DNA of 35,154 nucleotides. It comes from Thermoprotei archaeon. GTDB lineage: Archaea; Thermoproteota; Thermoprotei; Thermofilales; B20-G17. This document shows, piece by piece, positions 6,811 to 14,039 of the stretch. The DNA is taken from positions 1 to 35,154 of the forward strand of contig QMRH01000021.1 of assembly GCA_003650675.1 (NCBI GenBank). Direction: 5' to 3'. Positions within the stretch are counted from its first letter, which is position 1. The number at the start of each line of letters is the position of its first letter. Under the pieces are notes generated by a model. The model worked only from the letters and a program-made list of their open reading frames with translations. It was not told the origin of the DNA and did no database searches. A program made the position numbers and the translations under genes.

Positions 6811-8349
6811 ATGAAACTGATAGTTAAACGTATAGGATTTTCCTCGGGAATCCCTCAAGTAATAATAGATGATTCCGTTGCAGAAGCCTTGGGGGTTAAA
6901 CCCCACGACAGGCTACTGGTAAAATACCGGGGAAAGGAGATTGTAGCAGAGGTTAATGTAGCTAAAGAAGTCCCCTCAAGCAGCATTCTAGTGAACGAGG
7001 AGGTTTGGGGCGGACTCGAGCTTCAAGAGGGGGCGGAGGTCGAGGTTCTAGCGTGTGAACCGCCCCTATCGCTACGATATATAAGGGATAGACTTAAGGG
7101 GATTCGCCTCGGCTACGATGAAATAAAAACAATCGTTAAGGATATTGTTGCTGGTAGGCTAACTGAAATAGAGTTAACAGCTTTTATTGTATCATACCAT
7201 AACGACAAAATGAGTGTTGATGAGGCATACTACTTTTCGAGGGCGATGGTCGAAACGGGAAGAGTTCTTGGTCTAGATAGAAAACCCATACTAGATAAAC
7301 ATAGTATAGGCGGCATACCCGGCGACAAAACCACCTTACTTGTAGTACCTATAATTGCGGCTTTGGGATACACTATTCCGAAGACGTCGTCTAGGGCGAT
7401 TACATCGCCAGCAGGGACAGCAGACAGAGCGGAGGTTTTAATGCCAGTTGATTTATCTGTCGAGGAAATGAAAGAAGCCGTGTTAAAGACGAATGGATGC
7501 ATTGTGTGGGGTGGGGCTCTCCAACTGGCCCCAGCGGACGACAAGATAATCAAGATAGAGTACCCTCTTTCAATAGATCCCTTTTTCATACCATCCATAA
7601 TGGCTAAAAAGAAGAGTGTTGGCGCCACACACGTCGTCGTGGACATGCCTATAGGCATGGGCGCCAAAATTAAGAATGAAGAAGAAGCATACTATACAGC
7701 TAGAGAGTTCATAGAAGTTGGTAAAAGGCTTGGAATTAACGTTAGATGCGCATTGACTTTTGGGGAACAGCCATTAGGCTATACAGCTGGTCCTTCTCTC
7801 GAGGCTAGAGAGGCTCTTCAGGCCTTGAGAAGCATCGGCCCCAAGGATCTAATCGACAAAGCCACGGGTATTGCTGGGCTTCTCCTAGAGATGGTTGGTT
7901 TGCAGGGGGGTAAAGCTATAGCCCTTGAGGCGTTGAAAAGTGGTAAAGCTGAAAGAAAGTTAAGGGAGATCATTGAGGCTCAGGGCGGCGATCCTAATGT
8001 AAGTGTCGAAGACATTCCCATAGGCTCCAAGAAGTTTATCCTAAGGGCTGATAAAGAAGGTAACGTGATACGCGTGGATAACAGGATTATAGCTCATCTA
8101 GCCAGACTTGCTGGAGCACCGCGGGATAAAGGTGCTGGGGTCGTACTTTACGCCAAACTAGGAGATAAGGTAAATGAAGGAGACCCTATTTTAGAGGTTA
8201 GAGCAGAGATAGGATCTAAGCTTAGGATCGTAGAAAAGTACCTTGAAAACGTGAAGCCTATAAGTATAGGAAGAATACATGAACAAATGCTGTTGAAGAG
8301 CATTAGTGTGTCTCCAGTTGTGGGAGGAGAAATATACATTATAAGATAA
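6811..8349 (+). CDS. AMP phosphorylase (archaeal thymidine-phosphorylase-like)
   Basis: A 512-residue enzyme that would split AMP (and CMP/UMP) with phosphate to give base and ribose 1,5-bisphosphate. The archaeal extra N-terminal domain of about 85 residues (double-psi barrel-like) precedes the nucleoside phosphorylase helical and alpha/beta domains. The phosphate-binding region reads KHSIGGIPGDKTTLL, followed by KTSSRAITSPAGTADRAE, which are diagnostic for the archaeal subfamily rather than bacterial DeoA. The C-terminal PYNP-like domain ends around residue 510. In archaea this enzyme feeds ribose-1,5-bisphosphate isomerase and form III Rubisco; neither is in this window. I chose ATG 6811 because known relatives begin at that point and a TATA box stands 25 bases upstream. 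Confidence 0.9.
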   Translation: MKLIVKRIGFSSGIPQVIIDDSVAEALGVKPHDRLLVKYRGKEIVAEVNVAKEVPSSSILVNEEVWGGLELQEGAEVEVLACEPPLSLRYIRDRLKGIRLGYDEIKTIVKDIVAGRLTEIELTAFIVSYHNDKMSVDEAYYFSRAMVETGRVLGLDRKPILDKHSIGGIPGDKTTLLVVPIIAALGYTIPKTSSRAITSPAGTADRAEVLMPVDLSVEEMKEAVLKTNGCIVWGGALQLAPADDKIIKIEYPLSIDPFFIPSIMAKKKSVGATHVVVDMPIGMGAKIKNEEEAYYTAREFIEVGKRLGINVRCALTFGEQPLGYTAGPSLEAREALQALRSIGPKDLIDKATGIAGLLLEMVGLQGGKAIALEALKSGKAERKLREIIEAQGGDPNVSVEDIPIGSKKFILRADKEGNVIRVDNRIIAHLARLAGAPRDKGAGVVLYAKLGDKVNEGDPILEVRAEIGSKLRIVEKYLENVKPISIGRIHEQMLLKSISVSPVVGGEIYIIR

Positions 8350-8415
8350 AAGTAAAAAGTAAATGGAAACTTTAATCCTTAAATATTTGTCCTAAAGTTA
8401 AGGGGATGGGATAAA

Positions 8416-9774
8416 ATGTCGGAATACGATATTGTGGTAGTTGGGGCCGGTACTGCTGGAGCATATGCCTCGGCACTCCTAGCTGAAAAAGGCTTTAAGG
8501 TGGCCTTAATAGACATGAAGGCTAAAGGAAAAATAGGTGATAAGGTTTGCGGCGATGCTATAGGAAGCCATCACTTCAAGAATACGGGGCTTGAGCCTCC
8601 GCAGATAGGGTCCGATGCTGACGGGATTTTCAAGGGGGTCAGGGTTTTCTCTCCCAATAAAAGGGGATATATAACGGCCGTCGGTGAAGGCTATGCCCTA
8701 AATAGATATGCTTTTGGCCAAAGGCTCTTGAAGAAAGCTTTAAATGCAGGTGTTGAGTTGTTCGACAGGCACTATGCTTTAAAGCCCCTCATAGAGGAGT
8801 CCTGGGTTAAAGGAGTGAGGGCTAGGAACCTTAAAAACGGTATGATTGTAGATTTTAAATCCAAGGTGGTGATAGATGCTTCGGGGGCGGTCTCCACTAT
8901 AAGAGTGAAACTGCCTTCGGAATGGTGGGTCTCAGAAAAGGTTTCAAAGAGAGATCTTATAGCAGCATACCGGGAGGTTATTGAGGTCGATGAAGACTTA
9001 GACGCGGAATACGCCGATATTTTCCTTGATGTGGATGTTGCTCCAGGAGGATACTGGTGGTTTTTCCCTAAATCGAAAAATATAGTGAACGTGGGTCTAG
9101 GGGTCCAGCAGGGTGAGAAAATGCCCAATCCTAGAATGCAATATTTAAAGTATGTTCGTCCAATTATAGAGAAAAAGGGAATACGGAGGATAATTCACAG
9201 TGGAGGAGGAATTGTTCCAACCCGTAGGACAATATACTGTATGGTTTGGAACGGCTTTGTAGCTGTAGGGGACGCCGCTTGTACGGCTAATCCCATCCAT
9301 GGAGGCGGCATAGGTCCCTCTTTACTTAGTTCCCTGGTGGCAAGTAAAACGATCGAAGAGGCCTTTGAGAAAGATGGGCCTTCAATAGAAAAACTATGGC
9401 CGTACCATCACAGGTACCACAGTGAATATGGTGTGAAGCAAGCTAGCCTAGATGTGTTACGGCTGTACCTACAGAAGCTTACAAACGAGGATCTAGATTT
9501 CATCATCGGAGAAAACATAGTCAATAACGAGGAGTTAACAAACCTTGGATACAAAGGAGAACTGCAGCTCAGTATCCTAACTAAACTTAATTTAGCGTTA
9601 AGACTTATGAGAAGACCTACAATACTAAGACAGGTGAAGGTCGTTAAAGATTATATGGATAAAGTTAGAAGCTTGTTTTCATCCTTCCCAAATACTCCAA
9701 GAGAATTTCCCGAATGGAGGTTAAAGATAGATGCTTTATTTAACGGTTTTTTGGAACAGATGTCGAAACTATAA
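8416..9774 (+). CDS. Geranylgeranyl reductase family flavoprotein
   Basis: A 452-residue FAD-dependent reductase of the digeranylgeranylglycerophospholipid reductase family, which saturates the isoprenoid chains of archaeal membrane lipids. The Rossmann FAD motif is GAGTAGAYAS at residues 11-20, followed by the family segment KVCGDAIGSHHF, and the second FAD motif GDAACTANPIHGGGIGPS at about residue 287. The Cys in VCGD is the conserved residue near the flavin in this family. The C-terminal part (about 340-452) is helical, as in relatives. A G-rich ribosome site (GGGGATGGG) precedes ATG 8416, and a TATA-like CCTTAAATATTTG stands at 8378-8390. Plant-type chlorophyll reductases are relatives, but the archaeal setting supports lipid hydrogenation. 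Confidence 0.88.
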   Translation: MSEYDIVVVGAGTAGAYASALLAEKGFKVALIDMKAKGKIGDKVCGDAIGSHHFKNTGLEPPQIGSDADGIFKGVRVFSPNKRGYITAVGEGYALNRYAFGQRLLKKALNAGVELFDRHYALKPLIEESWVKGVRARNLKNGMIVDFKSKVVIDASGAVSTIRVKLPSEWWVSEKVSKRDLIAAYREVIEVDEDLDAEYADIFLDVDVAPGGYWWFFPKSKNIVNVGLGVQQGEKMPNPRMQYLKYVRPIIEKKGIRRIIHSGGGIVPTRRTIYCMVWNGFVAVGDAACTANPIHGGGIGPSLLSSLVASKTIEEAFEKDGPSIEKLWPYHHRYHSEYGVKQASLDVLRLYLQKLTNEDLDFIIGENIVNNEELTNLGYKGELQLSILTKLNLALRLMRRPTILRQVKVVKDYMDKVRSLFSSFPNTPREFPEWRLKIDALFNGFLEQMSKL

Positions 9775-9823
9775 CAAAAAGCTTATTTTCAAGAATTAAT
9801 TTATTATTGCGGATGAAGGAAGA

Positions 9824-11038
9824 TTGACTAGCGAGTTAAGCTATAAACCAATATCTGTGAAGGATCTTTTAAGGGGGCTTAAAAACGCTTCGTGGCTCAT
9901 GGTGAACCTTGCGTACTCTGCTGTGCTTTACAATGATCCACAGTTTGCAAACGAGGTTCTGGTTCTTGAGAAAGCCGTAGATAGAATGGAACTCCTCCTA
10001 ATGATGCAAGCTTCTCTGGCAACGCGTAAAGCAGAAGAGGCTGAGCGGATGGTGAGCATCTTTAGGCTTGCGTCGGCGACATCACGCATATCTAATGCGG
10101 CTGCGGATATAGCTAAAGTAGCGTTCATTAGAGTTAAGATACCTAAGGGAGCTTTCGAAAGCTTTTTCGGAGGAGGGGAGATGCTAGCAAGGATTAAGGT
10201 GGACGATACCCTGGCTGGCAAAAAAATAGGAGAAGTATTTACTGAAATCGATGCAATAGTAGATGTGCTGACGGTTAGAAGGGGCTTAAAGATAATACTT
10301 GAGCCAAGTAGGTCTTTCATCCTTAGGAAAGGCGATTATCTGATAGTTAAAGGGAACTGTGAAGCTGTAACCCGCTTATTAAAGTATTCAGGTACACAGC
10401 CAGAGGAGCCCCGGATCCCAGAAGAGCGCATAGCCCCCTATAGGGACGTCATCGAATCTCTCCTTCAGATAAGGAACACGGCGTTAACTATGATCGATAT
10501 AGCTTATACGGCGATGCTAACTAAAAGTGAGGATATAGCGGAAAAGGTTGAGGAGCTGGAAGAGTATGTCGATGCAATGCTGGAGGAATTCTCTAATAAG
10601 ATTCTGGAGTCGGAGCATCTTCCAACAAGCGAGAAATACGGGCTCCTAAGAATAGCTTTTTCAAGTGAAGAAATAGCTGACGGAGCTTTAGCCATAGTTC
10701 AGCCGCTTCTCCTCGGCTTAGAGCCCCACCCCTTGATTTCGGACGTCCTTGGAGAAACCCTTGAGAGGATAAGTGTAGTGGAAATGGACGAAGAGGATGA
10801 AAACAAGACGTTAATGGAGTTAGGGTATTCTCGGAAAGGAGTATCCGTCCTAGTGGTGAAAAGGAATGACGAATGGTGGATTATGCCCCCTTACTCGACG
10901 TTTAAGGTGAAGAAAGGAGACATACTTATTGTAAAATATATTCCTGAATCGCAGGAATTCGTTGAGGAACTTGAAAAAGAGGAGGATAGAAGGGAGATCA
11001 TCGAAGACATCCAGGAGGAGGAATGGGAAGAAGAATAA
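9824..11038 (+). CDS. PhoU/TrkA-C tandem protein, likely ion-channel regulator
   Basis: A 404-residue soluble protein built as a twofold repeat: PhoU-like helices (about 10-105), TrkA-C (RCK-C) domain (about 113-187), PhoU-like helices (about 205-300), TrkA-C (about 313-378), and a very acidic tail. The TrkA-C units read IKVDDTLAGKKIGEV..GDYLIVKG and SRKGVSVLVVKR..GDILIVKY. TrkA-C domains bind small ligands such as nucleotides and gate K+ or divalent-cation transport; PhoU helices mediate protein contacts. No channel gene is adjacent, so the partner is unknown. The start is a TTG at 9824 with GGAAG just upstream; no in-frame ATG fits. A TATA-like AATTAATTTATT lies at 9795-9806. Confidence 0.82.
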   Translation: MTSELSYKPISVKDLLRGLKNASWLMVNLAYSAVLYNDPQFANEVLVLEKAVDRMELLLMMQASLATRKAEEAERMVSIFRLASATSRISNAAADIAKVAFIRVKIPKGAFESFFGGGEMLARIKVDDTLAGKKIGEVFTEIDAIVDVLTVRRGLKIILEPSRSFILRKGDYLIVKGNCEAVTRLLKYSGTQPEEPRIPEERIAPYRDVIESLLQIRNTALTMIDIAYTAMLTKSEDIAEKVEELEEYVDAMLEEFSNKILESEHLPTSEKYGLLRIAFSSEEIADGALAIVQPLLLGLEPHPLISDVLGETLERISVVEMDEEDENKTLMELGYSRKGVSVLVVKRNDEWWIMPPYSTFKVKKGDILIVKYIPESQEFVEELEKEEDRREIIEDIQEEEWEEE

Positions 11039-11106
11039 GCAATTCAGCTTTAGCATCCAACTAAAAACAATTATTAATTTTAAATATTAAAATATATGGG
11101 GGTATC

Positions 11107-12078
11107 TTGGAAAAAGAGGACACAAGAAAATTATATAATGAATTGCTAAGGAAATACAATAAATGGTACCCCAATGGAGAAGAGGTTCTTAAAAGAGACT
11201 TAAGGTACCTAGAGGTTAAAGGATTTTCGAGAGAAGAAGCTTTAAGGGAGCTCTACAAGAAGACCTTTAAGGAGGGCAGACAAAACCTCGAGGACTCCTT
11301 AGAGAGTCTTAGAGGAGGAAGTGGAGCAGCCACATTCCTGTTTTTCCTTCTCTTCATAGCAATAATTCTACCCGTATTTTTCGCTGCACCTCCACTAGCG
11401 TTTTTCCTTTTTATCGTAATGATGGTATTTTTCATGCTGTTTTCTGCAGGCTCGGTTGAGTGGAGTTTCAGTGAAGTTTTAAGGCTTGAAGGATCTGCGT
11501 CTCTCAAAAACCAGCTCATGAAGGAGGTTCCATTCGCTTTTCAGGAAGTAGTCTTAGAAGATGTCGATTCAGAGATGCATGACAATGTACTGACGATCTC
11601 GATTCGTTCAGGGAAAGCTGTGAGAGAGCAGAGTGGCAGAAGCGAAAGGATAGTATATGCGGACCTAGGGTTATTTAAGATAAACGCAAGTTTTCAGGAG
11701 GAGAACGGAGATTTGCTCGTTAAAGCACGGTATGAGGGTAGTCCTCCCCGAAAATACTCTGATGTGGCTGCAGAGCTTTATGAAAAATATGTTGTCGGGT
11801 TCAGAGTAGCGCTTCGAAGAGCATCAGATAAGTTGAAGCCTAAAATGGTGCTGAAGCTCGATTTCATGAAACTAATGAATCTTCTGGAGGAAAAAGGTAT
11901 CATAGTAAAGGAGGTTAAATGTCCTCGCTGCGGGGCGCCAGTAAAGCTACCTGTGGAAGGTGGTCTAGTATCTTGTTCCTATTGTGGTGCGACTTTCACA
12001 GCATATGATGTCTATAAAATAATTAGGGACAATATTAAGGAAATTATATCCCTTGAACCTGAATTGGGGAAAGAATAG
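11107..12078 (+). CDS. Membrane protein with C-terminal zinc ribbon, unknown function
   Basis: The family is not recognised. The 323 residues begin with a charged helical domain (1-72) that looks like a short SHOCT-type helix pair, then two adjacent membrane helices (about 76-115), a mixed alpha/beta cytosolic domain (about 120-275), and a zinc ribbon near 279-302 (CPRCGAP..CSYCGAT). Both termini would be cytosolic. The start is TTG 11107 after a G-run (11098-11102); the ATG at 11096 is out of frame. The stop is three bases before amrS, so the two are co-transcribed and may work together, which is inference from spacing only. Confidence 0.75.
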   Translation: MEKEDTRKLYNELLRKYNKWYPNGEEVLKRDLRYLEVKGFSREEALRELYKKTFKEGRQNLEDSLESLRGGSGAATFLFFLLFIAIILPVFFAAPPLAFFLFIVMMVFFMLFSAGSVEWSFSEVLRLEGSASLKNQLMKEVPFAFQEVVLEDVDSEMHDNVLTISIRSGKAVREQSGRSERIVYADLGLFKINASFQEENGDLLVKARYEGSPPRKYSDVAAELYEKYVVGFRVALRRASDKLKPKMVLKLDFMKLMNLLEEKGIIVKEVKCPRCGAPVKLPVEGGLVSCSYCGATFTAYDVYKIIRDNIKEIISLEPELGKE

Positions 12079-12081
12079 GTT

Positions 12082-13137
12082 ATGCGGAGTAAGGATATTA
12101 GAGACTTACCTCAAGTAAAGCCAGCAATACTTCAAGAGAGGCTTGGAAAGGGTAAAGCTAGGTGCCTTACATGTGAAAGAAGATGTATTTTAGGGGACGG
12201 TGAATACGGTTTTTGCAGGACAAGAATCAACATTGAAGGCCAAATATATACGATGACATATGGTCTTTTATCTGCCGTTGAATCAAGACCAATAGAGATA
12301 AAACCTTTCTTTCACTTCTGGCCCGGTTCAACAGCCTTAACGTTCAGCACCTGGTCGTGTAATTTCAGGTGTCCTTGGTGTCAAAACTGGGGTATCTCAC
12401 GTATCCTACCAGAACCATGGAAAGGTACGTATACTGGGCCTGAGGAAGTTGTTGGAAAAGCCTTGGAAAACCACGATGAAGGGGTTTGCGTGTCCTTCAA
12501 CGAACCGACTCTTCTTTTCGAATATTCGCTCGATGTCTTTAAAATTGCTAGGAAGAAAGGTCTCTATTCGACCTATGTAAGTAACGGATACATGACGTTA
12601 GACGCCTTAAAGATGCTTAAAGAGGCCGGTTTAAACGGACTAAAGGTTGATATAAAGGGATCTAAAAAAGAGTATCTAAAGATAAATGCCGCCGATGTGG
12701 ATGTTGTTTGGAGGAACTGTAGGAAGGCAAAGGAACTCGGTATCCATGTTGAGCTGGTTTATCTAGTTGTTACCGGAGCTACAGATAACGAGGAATCCAT
12801 TGTTGAAACCATTGAGAAAACATTAAAAGAGCTGGGGGACGGGGTTCCAATACATTTTACACGTTACTTCCCCGCATACAAGTACAGGGAGCCGCCAACC
12901 CCTATAGAAAAACTTGAGTGGGCTTATAAGACTGCCAGAAGAATGGGGGTTAAGTATCCTTATATAGGTAATGTTCCCGGACATCCTTATGAGAACACCT
13001 ATTGCCCTGAATGCGGGGAAGTTTTGGTAAAAAGATACGGCGCTATGGTAATTAAATACCGGTTAACAGCGGATAAAAAATGCCCTAGATGCGGCGAGCA
13101 CATACCGATAGCCGGTAGACCTGGAAGACACATTTAA
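12082..13137 (+). CDS. amrS: AmmeMemoRadiSam system radical SAM enzyme AmrS
   Basis: A 351-residue radical SAM enzyme of the AmrS / PflA-like group. The [4Fe-4S] motif is C93-x3-C97-x2-C100 (CNFRCPWC), preceded by an N-terminal metal-binding Cys set (C28, C31, C35, C45) that is typical of AmrS. The TIM-barrel core runs to about residue 300. The C-terminal end adds a zinc ribbon (CPEC..CPRCGEH). AmrS genes often travel with AMMECR1 and Memo genes; neither is here, and the modification made is not known. ATG 12082 follows the upstream gene by three bases, so it is the second gene of a two-gene unit. Confidence 0.87.
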   Translation: MRSKDIRDLPQVKPAILQERLGKGKARCLTCERRCILGDGEYGFCRTRINIEGQIYTMTYGLLSAVESRPIEIKPFFHFWPGSTALTFSTWSCNFRCPWCQNWGISRILPEPWKGTYTGPEEVVGKALENHDEGVCVSFNEPTLLFEYSLDVFKIARKKGLYSTYVSNGYMTLDALKMLKEAGLNGLKVDIKGSKKEYLKINAADVDVVWRNCRKAKELGIHVELVYLVVTGATDNEESIVETIEKTLKELGDGVPIHFTRYFPAYKYREPPTPIEKLEWAYKTARRMGVKYPYIGNVPGHPYENTYCPECGEVLVKRYGAMVIKYRLTADKKCPRCGEHIPIAGRPGRHI

Positions 13138-13230
13138 CGGGTTTACCATATACCTATCATAAAGTAAATATCCTAATGAACTATAGATACGTAATCTAAT
13201 TATATATGTTTAGGAAATGAATATAGAAGA

Positions 13231-13255
13231 CGGGGGTGCCCCCGATAAGTTATCG
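13231..13255. promoter_or_regulatory. Two adjoining dyads over the start of the coiled-coil gene
   Basis: CGGGGG-TG-CCCCCG (13231-13244) and CGATAA-G-TTATCG (13243-13255) are exact inverted repeats that share two bases. The GTG start codon (13236) lies at the centre of the first. A TATA-like AATTATATATG (13198-13208) upstream would put the start of transcription close to 13230, so the first dyad could also form a hairpin at the very 5' end of the message. Either a protein operator or a translation block is possible. Confidence 0.4.
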
Positions 13256-14039
13256 AAATGAATTTAGGAAAACTGTTCAACAAGCAGAAGACATTCTTAG
13301 GAAGATAAATGATATCCTAAGCGAGATGAACAGTATATTTAGAAGAGTAAAGGAGAGCGAAAGATTCTCGAAGCGCGGCGGCTTAGACGAAGCGACCTTT
13401 AAAGCGTTAAGGGATGAAGCTCTAAGAGAGGCCTGCACGTGCTTCCTAAAGTATCTAGATTTCCTTGAGGAAGCTAAAGTTGCTTTGCAGGATCTTAAGG
13501 TAGTTCACGCAAAGGCTATGCTTCAGCTCGATGAAGCACGTAAAGGCAGAAGTATAGGTGCTGAAAGAAGCGATTACTACACGATTCTTAGAGGAAGGTT
13601 GAAGGAGATAGCTGAAACCATAGAATCGCTCAACAAGGTTATTAAAGGGTTAAACTCGGAACTATTTCTCTTCCTACTGGAAAGCTATGTTGAGAAAGCA
13701 TTGGAGCTTAATGGCCTTGACAAGGCTTCTCGTGTAATGGAGTTAGCCAGGGAGTTTGGAGATAAATGGTCTGATGAACGTTTACGTATTGAAAGCGAGC
13801 TTTCCTCCCTCGACTCTAGAATAGAGGAGTTAAATGAGAAGCTAAGGGAGATTGAGGTGCGTTTTGCTCTAGGAGAATACGATAAATCGACTTTCGAGGA
13901 GAAGCGTCTTGCCGTTGAAAGAGAGCTAGAAAAGATAGTTAATGAGAGGGATGCCAAAGAAAGAATGTTGGAGGAACGGGATGCACGTTTCCTCAGGGCG
14001 TTGGAAAAACTAGAGGTGATTTTAGGTGAAAAGCAGTAG
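13236..14039 (+). CDS. Soluble coiled-coil protein, first gene of FtsX-permease operon
   Basis: A 267-residue, highly charged, almost wholly helical protein with no signal peptide or membrane helix. Coiled coil is predicted over about 8-50, 95-140 and 175-265. The C-terminal part (about 190-245) reads SRIEELNEKLREIEVRF, then a GEYDKSTFEEKRLAVERE turn-helix, a SHOCT-like helix pair that recurs at the ends of the next two proteins. Cysteines at 67 and 69 (CTC) are the only ones seen. The GTG start at 13236 sits inside a dyad; the first in-frame ATG lies 30 codons on (13326), and the intervening residues form a good amphipathic helix, so GTG is preferred. The next gene begins 14 bases before its stop. 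Family not recognised. Confidence 0.75.
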   Translation: MPPISYRNEFRKTVQQAEDILRKINDILSEMNSIFRRVKESERFSKRGGLDEATFKALRDEALREACTCFLKYLDFLEEAKVALQDLKVVHAKAMLQLDEARKGRSIGAERSDYYTILRGRLKEIAETIESLNKVIKGLNSELFLFLLESYVEKALELNGLDKASRVMELAREFGDKWSDERLRIESELSSLDSRIEELNEKLREIEVRFALGEYDKSTFEEKRLAVERELEKIVNERDAKERMLEERDARFLRALEKLEVILGEKQ

